Part shown: positions 1 through 7,268 of the stretch, piece by piece
Layout: the number at the start of each line of letters is the position of its first letter
How positions within the stretch are numbered: position 1 is the first letter of the stretch
From: CAJXZP01 sp041563475
GTDB lineage: Bacteria; Bacteroidota; Bacteroidia; Flavobacteriales_G; Salibacteraceae
Reading direction: 5' to 3'
Length of the DNA stretch: 47,417 bases
Assembly: GCA_041563475.1 (NCBI GenBank)
Contig: JBFFMY010000018.1
Coordinates: forward strand, 1 to 47,417
The notes under the pieces: generated by a model
What the model was told of the DNA's origin: nothing
What the model saw: the letters and a program-made list of their open reading frames with translations, nothing else
The model's database searches: none
Position numbers and translations under genes: made by a program

Positions 1-1
1 G

Positions 2-559
2 CCCTTTGAGGTTAAGCCCTTTTATGCTGCATATCTAGAAAACAATAACAAAGGATATATCGAGCTTTTGGCAGAGTTAGACAAACGAATGCGACCTTTA
101 ACGGTAGATATGCCCAGAGGGTTACAATATCATCAAGTGGCCAAAACATGGGTTAGCAATGCGAGTGGAACTTTCAACCAAAAGGAAAATTTCGAAAGAA
201 ACCAAGTGCTTTTGGATGCGATAGTAAACGAATCTCCTCTTCCAGAAAAAAAGCTATCGGACACCCCAAAAATTATTAAAATTCTTTTTTCACCTTTTTG
301 GTTGGTTATGAAAATAAACAACTTTTTACCTTTTTATTTGGCCCATACCCTAACCAAAAAACTTGCAGCTGACCCTGCTTTTGAATCATCAATGGAATTG
401 GTTTTCGGAATATTTTTGTCACCATTTGTATTTCTGATACAAGCGTTTGTAGTCATACTATTAACTAATTTTGAAATTGGCATAGCTTACTTTTTATCCA
501 TACCATTGCTCAACTATTTGCTCTTTAAAATCTACAAAAATTCATTTGTAGTAGAATAA
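2..559 (+). CDS. C-terminal part of a PlsC-like acyltransferase (partial)
   Basis: The frame is open from the left edge, so only about the last 185 residues are present and the true start lies outside the window. The visible part has a charged stretch (roughly residues 1-75) followed by two hydrophobic stretches near the C-terminus (around window bases 270-370 and 400-540), which look like membrane segments. The segment reading IELLAELDKRMRPLTVDMP resembles the region after the acyltransferase core in Bacteroidota lysophospholipid/glycerol-phosphate acyltransferases, where a short helix ending in RxxxL is followed by a membrane-bound tail. The catalytic HxxxxD motif would be upstream and cannot be checked. 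The family call is therefore an inference from the tail only; a different membrane protein is possible. The next gene on the same strand begins 58 bases downstream. Confidence 0.5.
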   Translation, partial: PFEVKPFYAAYLENNNKGYIELLAELDKRMRPLTVDMPRGLQYHQVAKTWVSNASGTFNQKENFERNQVLLDAIVNESPLPEKKLSDTPKIIKILFSPFWLVMKINNFLPFYLAHTLTKKLAADPAFESSMELVFGIFLSPFVFLIQAFVVILLTNFEIGIAYFLSIPLLNYLLFKIYKNSFVVE

Positions 560-617
560 ATTGAAGGGTTCAAATCTCTGAATTTACCGTAATAAGATTT
601 ACATATAATTCAAAATT

Positions 618-1232
618 ATGACTTTAGGTAAATGGTATTCAAATGTGTTTGCACGGATTTATGACCCTTTCATGCATCAATTTGAGTCACGTGTATTTGC
701 GTATAAGCGCCACACTATGCTTCATGGATTATCTGGTTCTATTTTAGATGTAGGATCTGGTACAGGAGTGAATTTTCAACATTTCTCTAAACATGCACGG
801 GTAACTGCTTTGGAGCCAAACACTAAAATGATTCAATATGCAAAATCAAAACTACCTGTAAATGCTGATGTACATTTAATCCAAGGGGCCATTGGGGATG
901 GAAAAACCAATTTTCCAAATCATCAATTTGATTATATAGTTTCCACCATGGTAATGTGCACTATCCCCAACCCTGAAATGGCATTTGAGCAATTCAAAAA
1001 ATGGTTAAAACCAGATGGAAAACTTCTTTTAATAGAACATATTCGTTCAAAAAATCACCTCTATGGAAAAACTCAGGATACCATAAATCCGGCTTGGAGA
1101 CTTGTTGCGGATGGATGCAACTTAAACAGAGACACCGATAAAATGGTTATTCGAGCTGGATTTGAGTCCATTACAGAAAATTATTTTAATTTAGGTTTTC
1201 GATGGTTTGAAGGCGTATATAAAGTTACCTGA
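618..1232 (+). CDS. class I SAM-dependent methyltransferase
   Basis: This 204-residue protein has the Rossmann-type methyltransferase core. Motif I is ILDVGSGTGVNF at residues 42-53, the acidic SAM-ribose contact follows in TALEPNTKM, and FDYIVSTMVMCTIPNP is the post-motif with the usual hydrophobic strand. A C-terminal segment around LLLIEHIRS matches the strand and EH motif seen in METTL7/UbiE-like small methyltransferases. The substrate cannot be read from the sequence; lipid or quinone-type small molecules are common for this subgroup. The ATG follows an AT-rich leader with no Shine-Dalgarno. The TGA stop abuts, with no spacer, the TAG stop of the convergent HD-domain gene. Confidence 0.85.
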   Translation: MTLGKWYSNVFARIYDPFMHQFESRVFAYKRHTMLHGLSGSILDVGSGTGVNFQHFSKHARVTALEPNTKMIQYAKSKLPVNADVHLIQGAIGDGKTNFPNHQFDYIVSTMVMCTIPNPEMAFEQFKKWLKPDGKLLLIEHIRSKNHLYGKTQDTINPAWRLVADGCNLNRDTDKMVIRAGFESITENYFNLGFRWFEGVYKVT

Positions 1233-1886
1233 CTAGCGGTTTCCCTTCCATTCTTCAAAAAATTCATCCAAAAAATCTTCCATGTATTTATGGCGCCTTT
1301 TTGCCATTTTCTTTCCAAAGGGGGTGTTCATTCTGTCTTTCAGCAATAACAATTTTTCATAAAAGTGATTAATTGTTGGCCCAGTAGTGGATTTATATGC
1401 TTCAAAATTGGAATGGAGTTCTGGAAACACTTCAGGATTGTGCAGTTCTCTATTCTTATTCCCGCCATAGGCGAAAGTTCTAGCTATTCCAATCGCCCCA
1501 ATCGCGTCTAACCTATCGGCATCTTGAACAATCTCACCCTCTAAAGAACTCATAAGCGTGGCAACTTCAGCCCCCTTATACGAAATTTCCTTAACGATAT
1601 TCACAATTTTATGTGATATTTCGAGATCAACCTTATTGGCCGTAAGCCATTCGGTTACCATTTTAGGTCCAATGAAATGATCCCCATCATAAAATTTGTG
1701 ATCTCCTATATCATGTAACAAAGCCGCCAATCGTATAACCAAAAGATTGGATTCCGGGTAACTTTTTGCGATGGTCATAGCCAAATCATGCACACGTTTT
1801 ATATGCCACCAGTCATGTCCAGATCCTTCACCTTCCAGCAAATCACGTACATACTTTTCGGCATTTTCTACTACTTCTTGCTTCAT
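1233..1886 (-). CDS. HD-domain phosphohydrolase (YedJ-like)
   Basis: A 217-residue metal-dependent phosphohydrolase of the small HD family. Seen: H28 in HDWWHIKRVHDLA, the H58-D59 pair in LLHDIGDHKF, and the distal aspartate in QDADRLDAIGAIG (around 122-127), which together form the HD metal site. The family commonly hydrolyses nucleotide or phosphomonoester substrates; the exact substrate is unknown. A longer reading from 1922 exists, but the ATG at 1886 overlaps the TGA of the upstream MOSC gene as ATGA, the usual translational-coupling arrangement, and it places MKQEVVENAEKYV at the start as expected for YedJ-like proteins. It is the last gene of a leftward four-gene unit. It lacks the context of CRISPR or nucleotide-signalling HD proteins, so a housekeeping role is most likely. 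Confidence 0.85.
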   Translation of the reverse strand: MKQEVVENAEKYVRDLLEGEGSGHDWWHIKRVHDLAMTIAKSYPESNLLVIRLAALLHDIGDHKFYDGDHFIGPKMVTEWLTANKVDLEISHKIVNIVKEISYKGAEVATLMSSLEGEIVQDADRLDAIGAIGIARTFAYGGNKNRELHNPEVFPELHSNFEAYKSTTGPTINHFYEKLLLLKDRMNTPFGKKMAKRRHKYMEDFLDEFFEEWKGNR

Positions 1887-2509
1887 TCCTTCAAATTTAA
1901 TTTGCACTTTTCGGGTACCCAAGGATTTGAAATTACTTTATCAAATTGGTCGGTATTTTTTGATTTCGCGCCTAAAATCCGATACAATTCCAGAATAGAA
2001 AGTTTCTCCTTTTTTGTTTCCAATAAGTTCATTATATCACCCGAAGAAACCAGTCCAGGTTTTAGAACACGAACATACATTCCTGGGAAATTTGAATCTG
2101 TAAAATATTTTATTGCCCCTTTGTCTCCTAATCGGTAACCCAATTTAGAACAGGGCATACGCGGCTGAGAAATTTGAATAGTAGCTTCCCCAATTTGATA
2201 TAAATCCCCAATATTCATAGTCGATTCATTCAAAAAATCAAGCGTAATGTTTTCACCGAACATTCCTATTTCCCAATCGGCATTTGGATATTTTGTCTGG
2301 AAATAGGTATAGTTATTATATCCAAAAATATAACAAGCCATATCCAATCCTCCGTGATATCTCCTATCCACAACAAAATCTTGCTGAACATCAGTTGAAC
2401 CCAATATAACCCCCTTTTCAACCGCTTGTTTATATATTCCCGTTTCCACAAGAGTTCCATCAATATTGATAGTACGCTTCTTTGAAATATTAGTGGAAAT
2501 AACTTTCAT
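1883..2509 (-). CDS. MOSC domain-containing protein (YiiM-like)
   Basis: This 208-residue protein is a stand-alone MOSC domain, the beta-strand domain of molybdenum cofactor sulfurases and of the mARC/YiiM molybdoenzymes. Visible family marks are the YHGG motif (51-54), GMFGENITL (82-90), GDLYQIGEATIQISQPR, and the invariant cysteine C120 in RMPCSKLGYR, which ligates molybdenum or carries the sulfur. YiiM-type proteins reduce N-hydroxylated compounds, so that activity is a reasonable inference but is not proven here. The ATG lies 47 bases after the alpha/beta-hydrolase stop, and the stop overlaps the next start by four bases, so the gene sits inside a leftward operon. Confidence 0.87.
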   Translation of the reverse strand: MKVISTNISKKRTINIDGTLVETGIYKQAVEKGVILGSTDVQQDFVVDRRYHGGLDMACYIFGYNNYTYFQTKYPNADWEIGMFGENITLDFLNESTMNIGDLYQIGEATIQISQPRMPCSKLGYRLGDKGAIKYFTDSNFPGMYVRVLKPGLVSSGDIMNLLETKKEKLSILELYRILGAKSKNTDQFDKVISNPWVPEKCKLNLKE

Positions 2510-2556
2510 AAATGTTTTTTGAAGAAAAAAAATAAACCCAAATATGGGGTTACAAA

Positions 2557-3390
2557 TTACATCAAACTCTTAAAAAAATCAGAAATTAAATGTACTGCTT
2601 TTTCGGTGTCAAGTGGAAGTTTAGTCCCCGTATATGGATGTCCTCCTCCAAATGAATGGTTAGCATTTTCTATTATTTCTAACCTGGCATTTCCATTTTC
2701 AAGAGCCATTTTTTCCGCTTCTGCTAACGCCACAGTTTCATCCTTTTCGGCATGAACAAGCAAAAACGGGCTTTTTAATTGAGAAATAACGCTAGATATA
2801 TCGAATCGGTGGATATTATTTAGATAATCTTCAGCCAATGAATAGTTCATGGGCATTTGTTGATTCGTTCGTCCATTCAACGCATATACCACCCCTTGTT
2901 TCTTCCAATGGGCAAGTTCCTCTTCCGTGAACCTGGCTAAGGTTCCAACCCCAGATAAAGTAGCAATACTTTTTACGCGAGAATCTTCATTTAACGTTAC
3001 CATAGCAATAGCTCCTCCTCTACTATGAGCAACTATGAAAATATTATCTAAATCAATATTTTTTGAAATTTGAGGGTTAGAAAAGACCCAATTCAAAACA
3101 TCCTTCACATCTTGAGATTCTTTAGAGAAGGTGTTTTCTCCAAAACTTTCTAAATCGACAAAATCAAAGGGGCTTTCAGGGGTAGTTCCATTATGTGAAA
3201 AATTCATTCGCAAAACAGCAAACCCTTTGTGAGATAATTCCTTGCCTAAAAGAGGCCAATGCCCCCAATCCTTAAAACCCTTAAATCCATGTAAAAAAAT
3301 TACCAAAGGAACTTTAGATTCAGAAGCAGGGAAATCCAAGGATAAAGATATCGGCCGATTGGATGATCCTTTAATGGAATAATCAGACAT
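2557..3390 (-). CDS. alpha/beta hydrolase (esterase/dienelactone-hydrolase-like)
   Basis: A 277-residue cytoplasmic alpha/beta-hydrolase with no signal peptide. The oxyanion region is FLHGFKGFKDWGHW (32-45). The nucleophile is S123 in AHSRGG, the acid is probably D217 in HAEKDE, and the base H245 in NANHSFGG, giving a complete Ser-Asp-His triad in canonical order. The small-residue nucleophile elbow and the HGFxG motif fit carboxylesterase or thioesterase members of the prolyl-oligopeptidase/DLH branch. The substrate is unknown. It starts 32 bases after the stop of the 60-aa membrane protein and is followed at 47 bases by the MOSC gene, so it is part of the same leftward unit. Confidence 0.85.
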   Translation of the reverse strand: MSDYSIKGSSNRPISLSLDFPASESKVPLVIFLHGFKGFKDWGHWPLLGKELSHKGFAVLRMNFSHNGTTPESPFDFVDLESFGENTFSKESQDVKDVLNWVFSNPQISKNIDLDNIFIVAHSRGGAIAMVTLNEDSRVKSIATLSGVGTLARFTEEELAHWKKQGVVYALNGRTNQQMPMNYSLAEDYLNNIHRFDISSVISQLKSPFLLVHAEKDETVALAEAEKMALENGNARLEIIENANHSFGGGHPYTGTKLPLDTEKAVHLISDFFKSLM

Positions 3391-3422
3391 GAAAATGGTT
3401 TTATTAAAGTAAGTGTGCGTTT

Positions 3423-3605
3423 TTAGTTTTCACAACTTCCAGCACCACCACAACCACAATCCACACCTTGTTTTTTTAGATGTGGATTTTTACTTGCACA
3501 AGTACCAGCAAATTCGCCATCCTTTTTGGCTAAAATTTTTATTCCTAATCCCGCGAAAGCTAATGCCATCAGAGAAATTGAAAGAAGTATAATTTTTAAA
3601 ATCAT
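3423..3605 (-). CDS. small Cys-rich membrane or secreted protein (60 aa)
   Basis: A 60-residue protein with one N-terminal hydrophobic segment (about residues 3-23) followed by KKDGEFAGTCASKNPHLKKQG and four cysteines, C36, C50, C52 and C58, in a Gly-rich tail ending in CGCGGAGSC. Similar short membrane or secreted proteins with a TCASxNP motif occur widely in Bacteroidota, but I know of no assigned function. The cysteine cluster could bind metal or a redox centre on the periplasmic side; this is inference. It is first in the leftward unit leading to the hydrolase, MOSC and HD genes. A promoter-like pair ends only four bases before its ATG, so the mRNA may be almost leaderless. Confidence 0.72.
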   Translation of the reverse strand: MILKIILLSISLMALAFAGLGIKILAKKDGEFAGTCASKNPHLKKQGVDCGCGGAGSCEN

Positions 3606-3609
3606 GTTA

Positions 3610-3637
3610 CAAAAGTACAGCTTTTGAAATATTCCAA
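3610..3637 (-). promoter_or_regulatory. Bacteroidota-type promoter of the 60-aa protein unit
   Basis: On the minus strand a TTG (3637-3635), a 17-base spacer and an exact TACTTTTG (3617-3610) match the Bacteroidota consensus TTG-17 to 23-TAnnTTTG. The -7 box ends four bases before the ATG at 3605, which predicts a leaderless or nearly leaderless transcript. Confidence 0.6.
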
Positions 3638-3721
3638 TGTACTCTTTATTACAAATATCTCGTTAAAATATGAAGTTGAAAACAGTGGTTTCTAATTTAC
3701 AAAAACTCTATAGGTATTGAT

Positions 3722-3729
3722 TATTTTTG
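3722..3729 (+). promoter_or_regulatory. -7 promoter box (TATTTTTG) before mazG
   Basis: An exact TAnnTTTG match lies 18 bases upstream of the ATG at 3748. It overlaps the alternative in-frame TTG at 3727, which argues that translation starts at 3748. No convincing -33 TTG is seen at the usual distance. Confidence 0.45.
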
Positions 3730-3747
3730 AATTTTAATCGATGTACT

Positions 3748-4518
3748 ATGGACAACAGACTAAAGGCTTTTGAAAGGTTATTGAATATTATGGATGATTT
3801 AAGAAGTCAATGCCCATGGGATAAAAAGCAAACGTTAGAAAGTCTACGGTATTTAACTATAGAAGAAACCTATGAGCTGTCAGATGCCATTATTGAAAAA
3901 GATTACGAAGAACTGAAAGGCGAAATAGGCGACATTATGCTCCACATGGTATTCTATAGCAAAATTGCTTCTGAGTCTAACCACTTCGATATTACTGATG
4001 TACTAACTGCCATTTCTGATAAACTAGTAAGACGTCATCCACATATTTATGGAGATGTAAAAGTACAAGACGAGGAAGAGGTTAAACGAAATTGGGAACA
4101 AATTAAATTGAAAGAAAAAGGTAGGAAAACTGTTCTGCAAGGAGTTCCATTATCTCTTCCAGCCATGGTAAAAGCAAATAGAATTCAGGATAAAGTAAAA
4201 GGGGTAGGATTTGATTGGGAACACGATCATCAAGTTTGGGATAAGGTTAAAGAAGAATTAATGGAGTTGGAACATGAAGTTAATTCTGGAAGCTCAGCGG
4301 ATAAAATAGAAGACGAGTTTGGTGATGTTTTGTTTTCCTTAATAAACTATGCACGACATATTAAAGTTAACCCCGAAGATGCTTTGGAGAGAACCAATAA
4401 AAAATTCATTAAACGATTTAATTATTTAGAGAAAAAAAGTAATGAACTCGGAAAATCATTAGATCAAATGACACTGGAAGAAATGGATGTATATTGGGAG
4501 GAAGCAAAAAAAATATAA
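3748..4518 (+). CDS. mazG: nucleoside triphosphate pyrophosphohydrolase MazG
   Basis: A 256-residue MazG, the usual full length with two tandem MazG domains. It hydrolyses (d)NTPs to NMP and pyrophosphate as house-cleaning or stringent-response modulation. Seen: CPWDKKQTLESLRYLTIEETYELSDAI near the N-terminus, with the EExxE metal motif and the later EIGD motif (ELKGEIGDIMLHMVFYSKIA), then HPHIYGD, and a second copy VKEELMELEHEV ... KIEDEFGDVLFSLINYARH. A TTG at 3727 would add seven residues (NFNRCT-type, not conserved) and lies within the -7 promoter box, so the ATG at 3748 is chosen. It stands alone, divergent from the 60-aa protein operon. Confidence 0.95.
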   Translation: MDNRLKAFERLLNIMDDLRSQCPWDKKQTLESLRYLTIEETYELSDAIIEKDYEELKGEIGDIMLHMVFYSKIASESNHFDITDVLTAISDKLVRRHPHIYGDVKVQDEEEVKRNWEQIKLKEKGRKTVLQGVPLSLPAMVKANRIQDKVKGVGFDWEHDHQVWDKVKEELMELEHEVNSGSSADKIEDEFGDVLFSLINYARHIKVNPEDALERTNKKFIKRFNYLEKKSNELGKSLDQMTLEEMDVYWEEAKKI

Positions 4519-4526
4519 TTCGTGTA

Positions 4527-4546
4527 TGCATTTTATAAAAAATGCA
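4527..4546. repeat. inverted repeat after mazG
   Basis: TGCATTTT and AAAATGCA form a perfect 8-bp stem with a four-base loop, eight bases after the mazG stop. No U-run follows on the plus strand, so it could protect the mRNA 3' end but is not a standard intrinsic terminator. Confidence 0.4.
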
Positions 4547-4620
4547 ATGAAAAGTGCCTGAAATGACCCCTTGTGCAAATAGAATACATATTTTAGCAAC
4601 TCATTAAAATCAAAAAATTC

Positions 4621-7266
4621 GTGAATCACCCACTTCATAAGTTTTTATTAATCACTGCCTTACTTTTTACTACTCAGTTAAGTTGGGCTCAAAAAAGGTA
4701 TCAGGATTTATCTTTTTATAGGAAAAGCCTTACTAGCCAAATTGCTAAACAAAAATTTATTGAAGAAATAAAATCTAGCATAAATAATTCCACCCCGGAA
4801 GGGATACAAATTGCCAAACTTTACCTTGAATATGCCATTGATCAAAACGATTCAGATTTAATTTTAAGTGCTAATTATGAGTTGGGGGTTGTGTATTATA
4901 AAACCTCCAAACTAGATTCATCCATATATTTCATATCTAAAGCGTCTGAATACTGCCAAAGAATTCAAGACAGTGCAATGCTTGTTGAAATATACAGGGC
5001 ACAGGGGGCAAGTTTCTTTTCGTTGAAACAAAATGAAAAAGCCATTGAATATTTTAACTATTCCTATGATATAGCCTACTTATTGAATGATAGCGTGGGA
5101 ATGGCAAAATCGCTTAACAATCTAAGTTTAGTAAGTGCGAATTTAGGCGAGTATGAAGATGCGCTTAATTATTTAAAGCGTTCACTAGATATAAAAATTG
5201 CATTCGCTCCAAAAAAAGAACGCATTTCAACTTTACTAAATATTGGAACTAATTACGCTAAATTAGGCAACTACGATAAAGCTTTAGAATATTTCCACTT
5301 AGCAGAAAATATAGCTATTGAATTCAATGAAACCCAAAGACTATCACAGTTATGGTTGGAGTTTGCTTTAATTTATGTACAATTAAAAGATTTTCCCAAT
5401 GCAGAAAAATATTTCATAAAATCCCTAGAACTTTCGGAATCCATTTCTGATAATGGGCAACTTTACCTCACCTTAAAAGCGTATGCCGAATACTGGATGT
5501 TCGTTAGCCAATGGGAAAAAGCCAAAGAGAATTTGAATATTATTTTGGATGATTTACCTAACATCAAGGATGATAGACAATTGTGTGAAGTGTATTTTGA
5601 TTTGGGGAAAATTGAATTCAAACAAAATAAATTCTCTTCATCGGAAAAATGGCTGAATAAATCGTTAAGTAGAGCCAAGCAGGAAAATGGCGATACAAAA
5701 GCACAAGCATACAAACTTCTTTCCCTTATTGCATATCATAATGAAATGTATAAAACTGGATATGACTTCCTTCAGTTAAGTAATGAAATTGCAGATTCTA
5801 TTCATACGAGTGATAATTTTGATAAACTTCAGGAACTTCAAATCAAGTATAAATCTACCAGTGATAAAAAATACATTGATCATTTGGTTGAACTAACAGA
5901 ATTAAAAGAACAGGAAAGAAAGAAAAGTAACCAATATGCCATTATTGCTACGGTAATTTTACTTATTACCTTGGTTGCGACCGTTTCTCTTGCAATTCAA
6001 ATGCAGATTAATCGTAAAAAGTCCATTCGACTAAAATCCGAAATAAGAGAAAACACCAAAAAGACACAAGAACTAATTGCTGCCAATTTACAAGCCCAAG
6101 AAGGTCTTCGGGTTAAGTCAGAATTCATAGCCATGGTATCGCATGAAATACGAACTCCTATGAATGCTATTATTGGTATGAGTTCTTTACTGAGTGATAC
6201 GGAGCTTAATAAACAACAAAAAAATTATTTGAGTAATATCTCTATTAGCAGTAATAACTTACTGATTTTATTGAACGATATTCTTGATTTTTCACGTGTT
6301 GAATCTGGAAAAATCACCATAAAATTTAGTCAAACCAGTTTAAAACAGGATCTGGAACATATTGTGCAAATGTTTACTCCTTTGGCCGCTGAACAAAAAT
6401 TAGATTTCCGAATTGCCATTGATTCTGCTTTACCTGATATCGTTTTTGTTGATGCCCCTAGATTGCGCCAAGTTTTAGTGAATTTATTAAGTAATGCGAT
6501 AAAGTTCACGCATACTGGATTTATAAAATTATCCGTTAAAGTGATGAATACTGAGCATACCTTAAACGGAGAAAAGGTAACCTTTAGGTTTGCTATTGAA
6601 GATTCAGGGATTGGTGTACCCGCTGCCAAACAAAAGGAAATTTTCTCCTCCTTTATGCAAATTGATTCGAAGGTAAGTCGCCAATATACGGGGGTAGGAT
6701 TGGGACTATCCATTTCTCAAGGAATTATTGGAATGATGGGAAGCACAATACAATTGGAAAGTGAATTTGCAAAAGGAAGTAAATTTTGGTTTGATTTGAG
6801 CTTAAAATCAAAGAAGAGTGATGGTAAACCACTTGTTTCTCAAAGTTCAAAATCTAAAGTTAAATTTGACAAAGAATTGGGTACCAATTTCCCTTTACGA
6901 ATCCTTGTGGCTGAAGACAATGAAATAAACCAAAAACTTATCCAAATCAATCTGAACAAAATGGGTTATAATCCCACTATTGTAAATAATGGGCAAGAAG
7001 CTTTAGATCAAATAAAGCAAAACAAATTCGATTTGATTTTTATGGATGTCCAAATGCCTGTAATGGATGGGGTGACCGCCACGAAAGAAATTGTAAGAAA
7101 ATATGGCAACGCAAAACCCATAATAATTGCCGTTACCGCGAATGCCATGGGAAATGATAAACAATCCTATATTACCGCAGGAATGGATGATTATATTTCA
7201 AAACCCTTTACTGCAAAAGAAATTGAAGCTTGTCTACGCAATTGGTACGTGCATATCAACGGATAG
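4621..7266 (+). CDS. TPR-containing hybrid histidine kinase with receiver domain
   Basis: This 881-residue sensor kinase starts with GTG, directly followed by a signal peptide ending around LSWAQ (residue 23). A periplasmic sensor made of about six to eight TPR-like repeats fills residues 30-400, followed by a short coiled-coil, a membrane segment (about 439-461) and a cytoplasmic kinase. The H-box SHEIRTPMNAIIG places the phosphorylated histidine at H508. The N-box LRQVLVNLLSNAIKFTH and G-boxes DSGIGVP and GVGLGLSIS are intact. A C-terminal receiver domain starts with ILVAEDNEINQ and has phospho-acceptor D809 in FMDVQMPVMDG and the conserved lysine in SKPF. No DNA-binding or other output domain is attached and no separate response regulator is adjacent, so phosphotransfer probably goes to a distant partner. 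Its TAG ends two bases before the convergent addA stop. Confidence 0.93.
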   Translation: MNHPLHKFLLITALLFTTQLSWAQKRYQDLSFYRKSLTSQIAKQKFIEEIKSSINNSTPEGIQIAKLYLEYAIDQNDSDLILSANYELGVVYYKTSKLDSSIYFISKASEYCQRIQDSAMLVEIYRAQGASFFSLKQNEKAIEYFNYSYDIAYLLNDSVGMAKSLNNLSLVSANLGEYEDALNYLKRSLDIKIAFAPKKERISTLLNIGTNYAKLGNYDKALEYFHLAENIAIEFNETQRLSQLWLEFALIYVQLKDFPNAEKYFIKSLELSESISDNGQLYLTLKAYAEYWMFVSQWEKAKENLNIILDDLPNIKDDRQLCEVYFDLGKIEFKQNKFSSSEKWLNKSLSRAKQENGDTKAQAYKLLSLIAYHNEMYKTGYDFLQLSNEIADSIHTSDNFDKLQELQIKYKSTSDKKYIDHLVELTELKEQERKKSNQYAIIATVILLITLVATVSLAIQMQINRKKSIRLKSEIRENTKKTQELIAANLQAQEGLRVKSEFIAMVSHEIRTPMNAIIGMSSLLSDTELNKQQKNYLSNISISSNNLLILLNDILDFSRVESGKITIKFSQTSLKQDLEHIVQMFTPLAAEQKLDFRIAIDSALPDIVFVDAPRLRQVLVNLLSNAIKFTHTGFIKLSVKVMNTEHTLNGEKVTFRFAIEDSGIGVPAAKQKEIFSSFMQIDSKVSRQYTGVGLGLSISQGIIGMMGSTIQLESEFAKGSKFWFDLSLKSKKSDGKPLVSQSSKSKVKFDKELGTNFPLRILVAEDNEINQKLIQINLNKMGYNPTIVNNGQEALDQIKQNKFDLIFMDVQMPVMDGVTATKEIVRKYGNAKPIIIAVTANAMGNDKQSYITAGMDDYISKPFTAKEIEACLRNWYVHING

Positions 7267-7268
7267 TT

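Noticed and set aside
1233..1886. HD-domain protein as a CRISPR Cas3-like or nucleotide-second-messenger effector
   Set aside because: It matches stand-alone YedJ-like HD hydrolases and has no helicase, cyclase or CRISPR neighbours.
3727..3747. In-frame TTG start that would extend MazG by seven residues
   Set aside because: The extension is not typical of MazG and overlaps the -7 promoter box; the ATG at 3748 fits better.
4527..4546. Hairpin after mazG as an intrinsic terminator
   Set aside because: No T-run follows on the plus strand.
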